A stretch of DNA of 64,000 nt from Symbiodinium natans (Eukaryota; Sar; Dinophyceae; Suessiales; Symbiodiniaceae), in assembly GCA_905221605.1 (NCBI GenBank), contig CAJNDS010002424.1, positions 1,201,709-1,265,708 on the forward strand. Reading direction: 5' to 3'. This document shows positions 31,113 to 40,120 of the stretch, in pieces (the first letter of the stretch is position 1; the number at the start of each line of letters is the position of its first letter). A model generated the notes under the pieces. That model worked only from the letters and a program-made list of their open reading frames with translations, was not told the origin of the DNA and searched no databases. A program made the position numbers and the translations under genes.

Positions 31113-34100
31113 ATGATAGAGGACTTGGCCAAGTACATGGTTGACCAGAAAACCGAGATTATCCGAAGTGCCGTTGGCAGCTTGAACACCTTTCAGTTTC
31201 CGATGCGCCTTGCCTGTGCTGAGTTTAGGGTTTAGGGTTTAATTGTTTAAGGTTTAATTGTTTAGGGTTTAGGGTTTAGGGTTTAGGGTTTAGGGTTTAG
31301 GGTTTAGGGGTCTTGCTGGTTCTTGGTTATGGATTGTGGGAATGGGTACCCTGTACAGTCTCTGAAAGGTTCCATCAGGGGATATAAGGCATTTCCCCAG
31401 TTCCGTACGAAGAACTAGCAAGTCTTGCTATTTGGTACTTGATTTGAAAAAAGCCAACAATCAGTTGCAGACTGTTTGCAACTCTGGTTCCGCGCCTTGT
31501 TTCGTGGCCCCCAACGGTTATAAAAACGTGGAGCCGCACGTCACCACAGTATCCACACCAACCTGCACCACCGCCACCGCCACCGCAACAACGCCACCAA
31601 CGCCGCAGCCGCCACCAACAAGAGTAAGGACTACGACGGCGACCACAACGAAAAATCACAAACCCAACGCATCAAGTAAACCACAACAACTCCAGGTCTT
31701 TTGCCATTATTTCTGGCAATCGCAATCCCAAGCAATAGGGTTTAAGGCTTACTTCCAGAGCAATCCTCAGGAAACTTCCCAACATCGTGGACCCACGTCC
31801 TAAATCCTGTGGCAACATTAAATATTAGCACCGGCCGCAGTGAACCCGAGGACCTATACTATATGATAACCATAGAGGACATTACGAGACAACCCCCCCT
31901 AAACCGAGAGTTGTGCAGGTGGTTGGCGGTGGAGGGAAAACCCTAAACCCTAAACCCTAAACCCTAAACCCTAAACCCTAAACCCTAAACCCTAAACCCT
32001 AAACCCTAAACCCTAAACCCTAAACCCTAAGCCGAGGTACCTCGTGGAGTTGGGTGACTTCTTGACCATGAGCCGGCTGATCGCCCACGAGGCGGCCAGG
32101 GATGCCATGAAGCTCCGGTGCTTCGACCGGCCGCAGGACGTCGCAAGCTTGGCGGCGCCCCTGACACGGTTTAGGGTTTAGGGTTTAAGGTTTAGGGCTT
32201 AGGGCTTTGGGGTTTGTTCACCCCCCTCCCCCCCCCTCACCCCTCTCCTCAAAGTTGCATGGTCACGGAACCCTAGTTCAATCAGCTATGTTTTGAGATG
32301 GCTTTTTTTTAGGGGGCATAGGGTCTGAGTTTTGAATTGAAAAAGGCAAAGCTGCATAGCTCTAATACAGGGGTCGGGATAATTACAAATAGTATTCCCT
32401 CATGGTTCCTCCACCAATGTACTATAATACCCTCCCAAAACCTTATTCTAATTCTTAAGGCCCCTATATTAGGGGCTAACCCCTAAACCCTAAACCCCAA
32501 ACCCCAAAACCCAAACCCCAAACCCAAAACCCCAAACCCCAAACCCCAAAACACAAACCCCAAACCCTAAACCCTAAACCGTAAACCCTAAACCCCAAAC
32601 CCTAAACCCTTAACCCTATTCTTAAGGCCCCCTATTTTAGGCGCTGTCCGGAGTGCTCTTCGTAAGTCACCAGTGGGCCGGCTTCGACCACCCGGACCCC
32701 GACAACGTTCAATATGGGGCCATCTTGGTGCCTTGGCGGCTAGGGTTTAGGGTTTAGGGTTTAGGGTTTAGGGTTTAGGGTTTAGGGCTTAGGGCTTAGG
32801 GCTTAGGGCTTAGGGCTTAGGGCTTAGGGCTTAGGGCTTAGGGCTTAGGGCTTAGGGCTGCCCTTTTGCCCCCTTTTTTGGGGGGTTACTAAAGGCAACC
32901 AACCCCCAAAGGCAAAGGGTACCCTTATTATTATGAGATGGCTGCTGGGCTTCTAAGGTGGCGATTCACGAATTGCAGGAGAAGCTTGGCCCTAAACCCT
33001 TGTGCCCTTTTTGTGTATTGGGTTGCTTTGTAGTAACACTGTGATAACCAGCACCAAAGAAGGGTACCCCTCAATGGACTACCAAGGAAGGGTCTCAAAT
33101 GCGGGTACATCTGGGTGGACTACATCTCCATCCCCCAGGCAAACGCCTTTCAGCAGCAGGCAGCGATCAACTCCTTGGCGGTGTCTTGGTAGCCCAGCGG
33201 TGCCCTTTTCCCTTTTTTTGCTTCAAGGTTCCCTTATAAGTAACCAACCCCAAAACGGGTGCCCTAAACCCTACACCCTAAACCTTAAACATTAAGCCCG
33301 AAACCCTAAACCCTAAACCCTTACTGGGCGACCCAGGTGTATGCATCCGTGTGCTCTTCGCTGGTCTCCGTGGCTCCCAAGTGCACCCATGCAGACACCG
33401 GAGCCGAGCTCGACGTACATTCCTACTCTTCACGAGGATGGTGCCTTTGTGTGGCAGGGGGGGGGGGGTAGGGTTTAGGGTTTAGGGTGTAGGGTGTAGG
33501 GTGTAGAGTGTTTAGGGGTTCAGGGGTTTAGGTTTTTTTGGGCTTTAGGGGTTTATGGGCTATGTTGTGCGGGTAAGGACGGAAAAGTGCAGTTATCCCA
33601 AACCCTAAGACCTACCTAAAGGCTCCTGTGGTAGAAACTTATCAGGGCGGTATATTGGAATCTTTACAACTAACCTAAGGCACTACACTAGAGCACGCTA
33701 AACCCTAAACCCTAAACCCTAAACCCTAAACCCTAAACCCTAAACCCTAAACCCTAGACCCTAGACCCTAGACCCTAGACCCTAGACCCTAGACCCTAGA
33801 CCCTAGACCCTAGACCTAGACCTAGATCTAGACCCCAAAAGCCAGCAACCGAGGTGCCGCCTTGAACTCCTCAGCTTCAAGACCGGCGCCTGCGATGCAG
33901 ACGAACAGGTGCGAGCAGTCCCTTGGTAGCCCAGTGGTACCCTTATAAAGGGTTTAGGGTGTAGGGTTTAGGGTTTAGGGTTTAGGGTTTAGGGTTCCCT
34001 TGTAAAGTAACCAACCCCAAAAAGGGTGCCCTTACTATGAGATGGTTGCTGGCTACCAAGGTCCATATATGCGATGGGAACCCAGGATGCTCAGTAGTAT

Positions 34101-34887
34101 CCTCTCTTTTTTTGTGTTACGGGTGGCTCCAATGAAGATCCTTTGTAAGACTACCTACAAGCCCCCCAAACTGCCCAAGTGCTGCCTTTTTTTGGTAGCA
34201 CTTTGGGCTGGATATACTTTTTTTCTGCCAGGTTGCGGGCAACCTAGGCAGACTCTCATCAGCGACGGCGACTCAAGCAGCGCACTCTCAGATGAGTCGA
34301 TCCTCAACGTGCTCGGGGGCACCTTTACCTGCTGTAGCCGCTGCCATCCCGGCGACATGCCCTGTGACCGCCACAAGACCCGGGATGTCTTGCTGGGCAT
34401 CTTGGTAGCTTCTTGGGTACCCCCTTTTTCAAGGAATTTTTTTTTTTTTTTGGGGGGGGGGGGGGGGGATGTTATACGAAATCGGGGGCTGGCCCCCCAA
34501 TATTGTGACAAAAAACCACAATGAGGTATCCCGAATATCGTAAACCCGCCATGTGATTGGAACTACCCAGCACCCAAAAGAGTACCCTTAGTATGGTTGC
34601 TGGGCTACAAAGGCATCTACTGGCGCTTGCTGGCGACAAGAAGGGACGGGGACATACAAAGCGTGATGTGGGCAGATCGAGTTCTGCAGATTGTGAACGC
34701 AGAGCCCGAAAAGTACTTCCCGAGCTACAACCAGTACAGCACACTAAGTGGCGACGAATCTCAAGAGCACTTCGATGGGTACCTTCCGATCTTGCAGAAG
34801 ATGTTTGAGAAGGATACCAAGCTTGAGCACAGTCGGCGGCTGCAGGTGTTTGGCCGCAGCAGTAAAAAGACAATGTTCATGTTGTAA
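31113..34887 (+). CDS. SHQW TIR/HET-like protein, copy A (about ten exons)
   Basis: Exons: 31113-31222, 32037-32154, 32641-32727, 32958-32980, 33087-33180, 33337-33440, 33854-33917, 34061-34093 (end provisional), 34252-34396 (start provisional), 34613-34887. Summed from Met 31113 they give 350 codons plus TAA. Motifs in order: YLVELGDFL, GVLFVSHQWAGFDHPDPDN, YIWVDYISIPQ, AINSLAVYASVCSSLVSVAP, SSRGWCRLELLSFKTGACD, ICDG, FTCCSRCHPG, then a helical tail (EHFDGYLPILQKMFEKDTKL). SHxW, WxDxxSIPQ and RxWCxxE match the order of TIR/HET-like domains, and WCxxE coincides with the glutamate motif of plant TIR enzymes (family knowledge; activity inferred). An upstream exon may exist, since a family D element adjoins the Met. 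Six introns here are missing from copy B. Confidence 0.65.
31312..31422. mobile_element. Family E element copy 2
   Basis: CTTGCTGGTTCTTGG and GAAGAACTAGCAAG arms, inside the long intron. Confidence 0.75.
31932..32030. repeat. CCCTAAA array at an intron 3' end
   Basis: About fourteen perfect CCCTAAA units directly upstream of the 32037 exon. Confidence 0.95.
32155..32640 (+). other. GC-AG intron private to SHQW copy A, built from telomere-like repeats and family G
   Basis: GCGC occurs at 32155-32158 and again at 32641-32644. Splicing GC(32155)-AG(32640) gives VASLAALSGVLF. TTTAGGG begins near 32169. Family G spans 32369-32472, then CCCTAAA/CCCCAAA repeats, then a second copy of the family G end. 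Copy B has no intron at this codon. Confidence 0.8.
32369..32472. mobile_element. Family G element copy 2
   Basis: AGGGGTCGGGATAATTACAA through CTTAAGGCCCCTATATTAG. Its right 23 bp are repeated at 32618-32640 after a telomere-like array. Confidence 0.75.
32728..32957 (+). mobile_element. Family A introner with half replaced by telomere-like repeats
   Basis: GT-AG intron. Left GTGCCTTGGCGGCTAGGG runs directly into TTTAGGG then TTAGGGC repeats (32741-32868); the right half is a normal family A arm (CAACCAACCCCC...GCTGGGCTTCTAAG). Copy B has an intron at the same codon boundary, but with family F inside. Confidence 0.8.
32985..33086 (+). mobile_element. Family A introner private to SHQW copy A (GAAG duplication)
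   Basis: CTTGG...CTACCAAG with GAAG at 32981-32984 and 33087-33090. GA-AG splicing gives HELQEKGLKCGYIW. Copy B reads GLQQEGLKCGYIW without a break. Confidence 0.88.
33185..33335 (+). mobile_element. Family A introner shared by both SHQW copies
   Basis: GTGT flanks (33181-33184, 33337-33340). CTTGGTAGCCCAGCGG at the left, TTACTGGGCGACCCAG at the right, with CCCTAAA repeats inserted before the right arm. Copy B carries the same element at 57014-57155. Confidence 0.85.
33441..33853 (+). other. Telomere-like-repeat intron private to SHQW copy A (GGTGCC duplication)
   Basis: GGTGCC occurs at 33440-33445 and 33853-33858. The 413-bp GT-AG intron carries TTTAGGG/GTAGGG near the start and CCCTAAA then about ten CCCTAGA units near the end. 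Splicing restores RGWCRLE. Copy B is continuous here. Confidence 0.85.
33755..33830. repeat. CCCTAGA variant array
   Basis: About ten units of CCCTAGA follow directly on CCCTAAA units. A one-base variant has been propagated in tandem. Confidence 0.95.
33922..34060 (+). mobile_element. Family A introner private to SHQW copy A (GTCC duplication)
   Basis: CTTGGTAGCCCAGTGG...GCTGGCTACCAAG with GTCC on both sides (33918-33921, 34061-34064). GT-AG. A TTTAGGG array lies inside. Confidence 0.88.
34094..34251 (+). other. Probable intron in SHQW copy A, junction provisional
   Basis: A GT(34094)-AG(34251) join keeps frame (ICDGNPGCS|TLISDGDSSS). Alternatives exist around the similar flanks GGGAACCCAGG and GGGCAACCTAGG. 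Copy B reads through (ICDGDELSLITD). Confidence 0.5.
34402..34611 (+). mobile_element. Family A introner with nested family D element
   Basis: TTGGTAGCTTCTTGGGTACC at the left and TTGCTGGGCTACAAA at the right, GGCATC duplicated at 34396-34401 and 34612-34617. GC-AG splicing (34397-34612) gives LLGIYWRLL, as uninterrupted in copy B. A T-run/G-run and a family D copy (about 34469-34553) lie inside. Confidence 0.85.
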
Positions 34888-35749
34888 AGTTGTTCTCAGC
34901 AGCAGTGGTGTTTTGGAATGCGCTCGCAGATTTTCCTTGCGTGGATTGGAGCGCACGCGGAACTCCGTTCAAGCAAGATCTAATCAGTTTCACACTGGAT
35001 TGAGGACTGTCGTTTTGGGGCTTCTGCTTCCTAAGTTCATCTCGTCTGAGTAGTGATGAATTCAATTCCAGTAATTAGCCCATGGCACAGGGTCCTTACA
35101 AGAGGCCTCGTGGCAGAAGCCGAGTCATCAAGCAAATGAGTCATGAGGAAGGACGCTGCTTGCGAGATCCTGGGGGCAAGCATGGCGTCCGTTGCAATTT
35201 CTTGGCTTGCTTTTCTTCCCAACCCTTTTGCGAGCCGGAACTGTTTTTTCCCCTGCTACTGGGCTGGACTCATGGTCTCAGCCGCAAGTCCCGTCGTGCC
35301 TGTATCTGCCTGTGGGCTTGTCACTTGCCAGTTTCTTTTTCAAGGTCAGCACCCTGTCCCTCTGAGGATTTTCCACTCTGGGGGGTACCCTTTTAGGGAG
35401 GGTTTCCTATACCAGTGCCCTGGCTAGTAATTCGTCCGACCCCGAAATCTTCTTATTCTAAAAATTCAAATTCAGACCCCTAAACGGGGGGGGGTACCCC
35501 TTTCTTGGGAAACACCCGGGGAAATACCCAGGGGCTCGGTGCAGAGAGAGAGAGAGGGAGCAGCTACAGCTGCCCGTATGAACCAGCATGCGAAGCATTG
35601 CTGTGATGCCATTACCTGGGTGTTTGGTGTTTAGGGTTAGGGTTTAGGGTTTAGGGTTTAGGGCTTAGGGTTTAGGGTTTAGGGTTTAGGGTTTCGGGTT
35701 TCGGGTTTCGGGTTTCGGGTTTCGGGTTTCGGGTTTCGGGTTCAGGTAG
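34888..35749. other. Downstream spacer of gene pair A
   Basis: Unique sequence with overlapping unsupported ORFs (34904-35430), then GA repeats and a TTTAGGG to TTTCGGG array (35625-35742). Confidence 0.45.
35690..35742. repeat. TTTCGGG variant array
   Basis: Seven tandem TTTCGGG units following TTTAGGG units. Confidence 0.95.
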
Positions 35750-36162
35750 GTTCTATGCGGTGATGGAGACCTGCAAGGCCCATCCGAAGTTCAGGTCGAC
35801 CCTTCCATGGCTGTTCATCTTACTTCACCTTTAGGTGAACTTTAAACTTTTTGGGTTTCCTTATTTAGTAGAAACATTAAAGTTTAACCTTTTTTTTCAC
35901 CTTGGTTATTGGAGAAGTAAGTCATGGTTGGGCACTTGCTGCTGCAGCCAAGTTGCACTCCGTACAAGCCAGGACCCAAAGAGCCCAGTACCCCTCAATT
36001 GAGGAATGTACCTTAATCCAAATTCAGGATCCCTAGGATCCCTGTATAAATTCAGGCAAATTCCTGAATTTAAGGGGTGTTGGGCTCTTTGGGGAACGAT
36101 TCACCATGCCGCAAAGTTATGAAAACATCCGTGGGCCCTTCGTTAAGAGACCTCAGCGGTAA
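35750..36162 (+). CDS. Exons separated by two inverted-repeat elements (M and N)
   Basis: Blocks: 35750-35802 (FYAVMETCKAHPKFR), 35932-35975 (GHLLLQPSCTPYKPG in one frame) and 36094-36162 (RFTMPQSYENIRGPFVKRPQ, TAA, in one frame; an alternative spliced frame gives PGTIHHAAKL and an earlier stop). Exon identity is moderately supported; the reading frame across element N is ambiguous. Family unknown. Confidence 0.35.
35803..35931. mobile_element. Inverted-repeat element M
   Basis: Arms CATGGCTGTTCATCTTACTTC and GAAGTAAGTCATGG, with inner arms AACTTTAAACTTTTT and AAAGTTTAACC. One copy seen. Confidence 0.65.
35974..36093. mobile_element. Inverted-repeat element N
   Basis: Arms CCCAAAGAGCCCAGTACCCC and GGGGTGTTGGGCTCTTTGGG, nearly perfect over 20 bp. 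An AATTCAGG/CCTGAATT inner pair also occurs. Confidence 0.75.
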
Positions 36163-36302
36163 TGTGCAGCATCGAGTGACGATGTTTTCTCCAAGGATGC
36201 CACGGACATCCACGCTGACTCCCCTCTTGCTCCAGCTTTCTGGCGGCCCATCTGCAACAGAACCTAAACCCTAGTACCCGAAGCGCTAAACCCTAAACCC
36301 TG

Positions 36303-36367
36303 AACCGTCCTTCTTGTTCAACGGGCCTCCCCGCCCCAAAGCAAGCCCCCCAGGACTAGGAACAAGA
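36303..36367 (+). CDS. Candidate exon next to family C copy 6
   Basis: PSFLFNGPPRPKASPPGLGT is encoded after a CCCTGAA run and abuts the family C element. Proline-rich, modest support. Confidence 0.35.
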
Positions 36368-36505
36368 CTTGGGATGTGCCCCCATTATACTAACAGCCGT
36401 TAGGGTTTTTCTAGGGTTTAGGGTTCAGGGCTTAATCGGGAATATAATAGGGGGGGTACTATAATGCCTTTGAAGGACTGTTAGTAAAAGGGGGAACATC
36501 CCAAG
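36368..36505. mobile_element. Family C introner copy 6 with telomere-like insert
   Basis: CTTGGGATGTGCCCCCATTA and GGGGGAACATCCCAAG arms. TTTAGGG-derived sequence interrupts the left inner arm (CAGCCGTTAGGG). Confidence 0.75.
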
Positions 36506-36515
36506 ACGAGACTAT

Positions 36516-36614
36516 CTTACTGGTTCTTCTGTAGAAAATGGTGTTCAGGGAATTAGCTACCCGATGCAATCTCTTAAGAGCTATATCTAATTCCCTACTC
36601 TAAGAACTAGTAAG
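36516..36614. mobile_element. Family E element copy 3
   Basis: Perfect 13-bp terminal inverted repeat CTTACTGGTTCTT / AAGAACTAGTAAG, with inner GGGAATTAG / CTAATTCCC. Confidence 0.8.
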
Positions 36615-37711
36615 TTATGGCAGGGAAGGAATTTAGAATTGATATTGACACACACACACACAGAGACACACCCCTCATAGCCCACTTTTTGTGTTATTGC
36701 ATGAATTAGATAAGTGCTCGCCCTACATAACCTCGGAGCCAGTGTAGGCCCTTTTCCCTTTTAGTAGGGTCTTGGTTCCCTTGGAGGCCCCTTCAAACCA
36801 AGAAGGGCACTTATTGCTAGCTTACTCCTGGGTCTAACAATTTTAAGTTGAGGATTTCTGCATAAGTCGCATTCTAAAAGGTTGAGGCTCAAAGTTCTAC
36901 AGTTTCAAGTCTCCCAAGTTGCAAGCCCCAAGAATCCACAAAGCATCAGCCCAGAATTTCCAAACTTCTAAAACAAAGTTGGCCCTGAGTTCCAGACTTT
37001 CACAAAAATGGAGTTTTGGAATCTTGGCTATAGAAATTTTGGAACTTGGATTTTGCAATGTGGAATGTCGGTAACTCCACGGCATTCCTAGGCCCAGATT
37101 AGCAGGAGGAGGCCGATCCATTTAAGTGTTCAGTGCACAAACGAAACAACCAGTAGTATTACAAACTAGCTCTGCTTTTTCTGAGGAGGAATGCGAACAA
37201 TTTTTTCAGCTAATGGCATGAGCAAAGCTGCCTGTTTTTTTCATGCATCAGTAACAATGTCTTCAAATTGTATGAGACTACCCTCAGGCTAGTAGCTTGA
37301 TATCAAGAACTGGCAGCATACTGAGGAGGAAGGCTATTCATGTGAGGGCTCATTGCACCAGCTAAACTACGAATATGATGAAAGAACCAAAACCTAGTTC
37401 AAGCCTGCAACTCCACAACGCCCGGGGGGGGGGGAGGCGTTACCATGTACACAAATATTATATGTATATACCCATACATGGCCTATGGCAATGAACAGAA
37501 GAACATGTATGCATAACTTAGAAGCTTGCAAGTTGTAGCACGCCATATAACTTATCTTAAGCGGTACACAATCCAAGAATGTCCTCAAATATGTGCACAA
37601 GCTCATCAATCGGTTGAGGTGGAAAGTCCGAACCCTAAACCCTAAACCCTGAAACCCTAAACCCTAAACCCTAAACCCTGAACCCTAAACCCTAAACCCC
37701 AGAATCTGAAG
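36615..37711. other. AT-richer gap without supported gene
   Basis: About 1 kb of lower-GC unique sequence (36640-37620) without telomere-like arrays, then CCCTAAA repeats (37630-37700). No exon identified. The minus ORF 36897-37121 is unsupported. Confidence 0.4.
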
Positions 37712-37799
37712 GTTCCAGCTCACCGACTACGCCTTGTTCCCTCACCTTCAGCTCTTCACCTCGGCATCGGAATTGGTGTCTGGTTTGTGCCTGGGCTGG
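37712..37799 (+). CDS. Coding exon, product not recognised
   Basis: A CTGAAG acceptor follows a CCCTAAA array. It encodes FQLTDYALFPHLQLFTSASE, LVSGLCLGW and enters a TTTAGG array. Strong coding character. Confidence 0.55.
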
Positions 37800-38435
37800 G
37801 TTTAGGATTAGGGCTGAGGGTTGAGGGTTGAGGGTTGAGGGTTTAGGGTTTAGGGTTACGAGAGCTTGTGACTTCAGAGGCTGATGACTTGGAGGTTTGG
37901 GATGGTAAGGTCTAATGTTAGTTCGTCCCTGCCCCCCCCCCCCCCCTTTGCCCTAAAGGGGGGGGGGGGGACCTTTATGACATTGTAGGCTAGGCAAAGA
38001 GATTTCACTTCATACATTTAAAAATGACAATCGCGATCGCCATGCTGATGCTAACCAGAGTAATGAGAGCAATGACAGCCATGATTACGACGCCAGTAAA
38101 GACAAACAGCGAGAAGAATCAAGTTCATGACAAGAATAATCGTCATAGTAGCGACTGCTGTTGTGACTCTTCTTCTTTTCTCTATCAGAACTTCTTGTTA
38201 CTATTCTTGTCCACCCTAAACCCTGAACACTATGCCATAAACAACGGTCGAAGGGCTGCGAGTTGTCGTTCGGACCCAAGCGGACCTGAACCGCACGTCT
38301 GCCCACCCTCGAAAACCGCCAAAGATCACGCTCCCAGAGTAGGGTTTAGGGTTTAATTAGGGTTTAGGGAGTTCAGGGATGCTACACATCGGTGCTCTTG
38401 CCTATTTTGAATACAGAAATGCTGCTTTGATTTAG
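37800..38435. other. Gap with poly-C/poly-G inverted pair
   Basis: TTTAGGG/TTGAGGG repeats, a C-run and G-run pair at 37930-37970 that could form a hairpin, and unsupported ORFs (38024-38356). Confidence 0.45.
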
Positions 38436-38502
38436 TGCACCGTTTGCTGTGGAGGATGTTGTGCAGGGCCTCTTGGGAGCAAGAAGCTCCGCCGGATGCT
38501 GA
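38436..38502 (+). CDS. Candidate terminal exon
   Basis: After a TTTAG acceptor APFAVEDVVQGLLGARSSAG is encoded, stop TGA 38500-38502. A second frame (KKLRRMLMCLWAHLG) overlaps, so frame choice is not certain. Confidence 0.4.
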
Positions 38503-38778
38503 TGTGTTTGTGGGCGCATTTAGGGTTTAGGGTTTTTCGGGCTGAGGGTTTTTGCTCCGTTTGACTTGAGTCAGTTGCTTAGGGGGGGAAGCAGAACATT
38601 GGACAAATTGTGCTTCAACCCAAACCCTAAGCCCTTTTCATTGGGCCTTGAATCCAAAACGTATGTATGTAAGTATGTATGTATGTATTCATCTGCCCAT
38701 ATATTCATCCACCCATCCATCCATACAGGTGGATCTTGGGCCTATAAACCCATCTTGTAACCCTCCTCCGTTACTCTA

Positions 38779-38930
38779 TATGGGGGTTCACGATATTAGG
38801 GGGTACCTTATTGGGGTCCTGATTATAAGGGATTCTTACTATTTGGGGGTCTATATTCAGGAAAACCCTAAACCCTACACCCTAAACCCTAAACCCTAAA
38901 CCCTAAACCCTATTTTCGTAAATACCCATA
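38779..38930. mobile_element. Family D element copy 5, split by CCCTAAA array
   Basis: TATGGGGGTTCACGATATTA ... TATTTTCGTAAATACCCATA. Seven CCCTAAA-type units separate the internal part from the right arm. Confidence 0.75.
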
Positions 38931-38931
38931 G

Positions 38932-39018
38932 GGGCAGCCTGAAGCCCCTGGCCGTCTCAGGCTGGGGGCGGATTTGACCGCCCTTCACCGGGCCATGGCG
39001 TGGAAGCCCAGGGAATTT
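38932..39018 (+). CDS. Coding exon, product not recognised
   Basis: GQPEAPGRLRLGADLTALHR, AMAWKPREFQ is encoded directly after a family D right end and before a TTTAGGG array. Confidence 0.45.
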
Positions 39019-39022
39019 CAGG

Positions 39023-39290
39023 GTTTAGGGCTTAGGGCTTAGGGGTTTAGGGGTTTAGGGGTTTAGGGTTTAGGGGTTAGGGGTTTAGTGGTTTAGGGCT
39101 TAGGGTTTAGGGGTTTAGGGGTTTAGGGGTTTAGGGGTTTAGGGGTTTAGGGGTTTAGGGGTTTAGGGGTTTAGGGGTTTAGGGGTTAGGGTTTAGGGGT
39201 TAGGGTGTAGGGGTTTAGGGGTTTAGGGGTTTAGGGGTTTAGGGGTTTAGGGGTTTAGGGGTTCAGGGGTTCAGGGATTTAAGGTTTAGG
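39023..39290. repeat. TTTAGGGG octamer array
   Basis: About 25 units, mostly the octamer TTTAGGGG, a one-base expansion of TTTAGGG. Confidence 0.95.
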
Positions 39291-39469
39291 GTTTGGTGTT
39301 TTTTCTGAGGGTCGACAACACTAAAGTCGGTGCCAGCTTCAGGGGTTTAGGGTTTTGGGTTGGTGGGTGAGTCTTCAGGACAGAGTCGAACCGACCCACA
39401 ACCATGTCCGGAATCCCACGCCCTAAACCACTGAACCGTAAACCCTAAACCCTAAACCCTAAACCCCAG

Positions 39470-39556
39470 GCGGAGTTCAACGCCGCCTCTTGGCGCCGTT
39501 CTTCGGACTTCTACCGCGCAGCGTCCTCTGGCTTGGCCATGTACCCTTCACAAACC
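39470..39556 (+). CDS. Coding exon, product not recognised
   Basis: An ACCCCAG acceptor; encodes AEFNAASWRRSSDFYRAASS, GLAMYPSQ. CCCTAAA arrays lie on both sides, an exception to the usual polarity. Confidence 0.5.
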
Positions 39557-39998
39557 CTAAACCCTAAACCCTAAACCCTAAACCCTAAACGCTTCAGTGT
39601 GGTGTTTTAAGTCACTCGTGGCCGGGAAGATACGAGGAGTTTAAACCCTGAAAAGGGCCAATCAATTTTTTTGAGCTGTGGCGGGAGGGAACGAGTCCCG
39701 CGCCAGATACCCGATTCTGAGAGCCTGTAAGCGCGTTAAGCGGCTGGAATTCCCCCAGCCTTGTGTCCTAAACCCTGATTTTAACGCTGGGGGGAGGATT
39801 TGGAGGGGGGGGTGCCTGTTCTCACAACCTAGACACCTTCGGCCCGAGGCCTCGGCGGATTTAGATGTCAGGATTGTGGGGTAAAGTTTAGGGCAACCCT
39901 AAACCCTAGACCTTAAGCCCTAAACCCTAAACCCTAAACCCTAGGGGCTATAAATGTTATTGTAGCCAAGGATCTGCTCCTTGCTGGAGGGTTCCGAG

Positions 39999-40120
39999 AT
40001 GGCCCTCACACCCCAGTTCTTGCCACAACCACTTCGAGCAGAAGACTGGGCCAACGTTTGCCGTACCTCTGCTCCTGAGAAAAAGCTGCGTGGGTATCGG
40101 AGGCTTAAACCCGAAGGCCC
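39999..40120 (+). CDS. Coding exon, product not recognised
   Basis: MALTPQFLPQPLRAEDWANV, CRTSAPEKKLRGYRRLK is encoded with strong protein character and could include a start Met. No arrays directly adjoin. Family unknown. Confidence 0.45.

Larger units (their letters stand above)
31223..32036 (+). other. 814-bp GT-AG intron with telomere-like termini
   Basis: It starts GTTTAGGGTTTAGGG at the first base and ends with about fourteen CCCTAAA units plus GCCGAG, so its two ends are reverse complements. Family E (31312-31422) and an ACC-rich stretch lie inside. Splicing joins LACAE to YLVELGDFL. Copy B has an intron at the same place. Confidence 0.75.
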
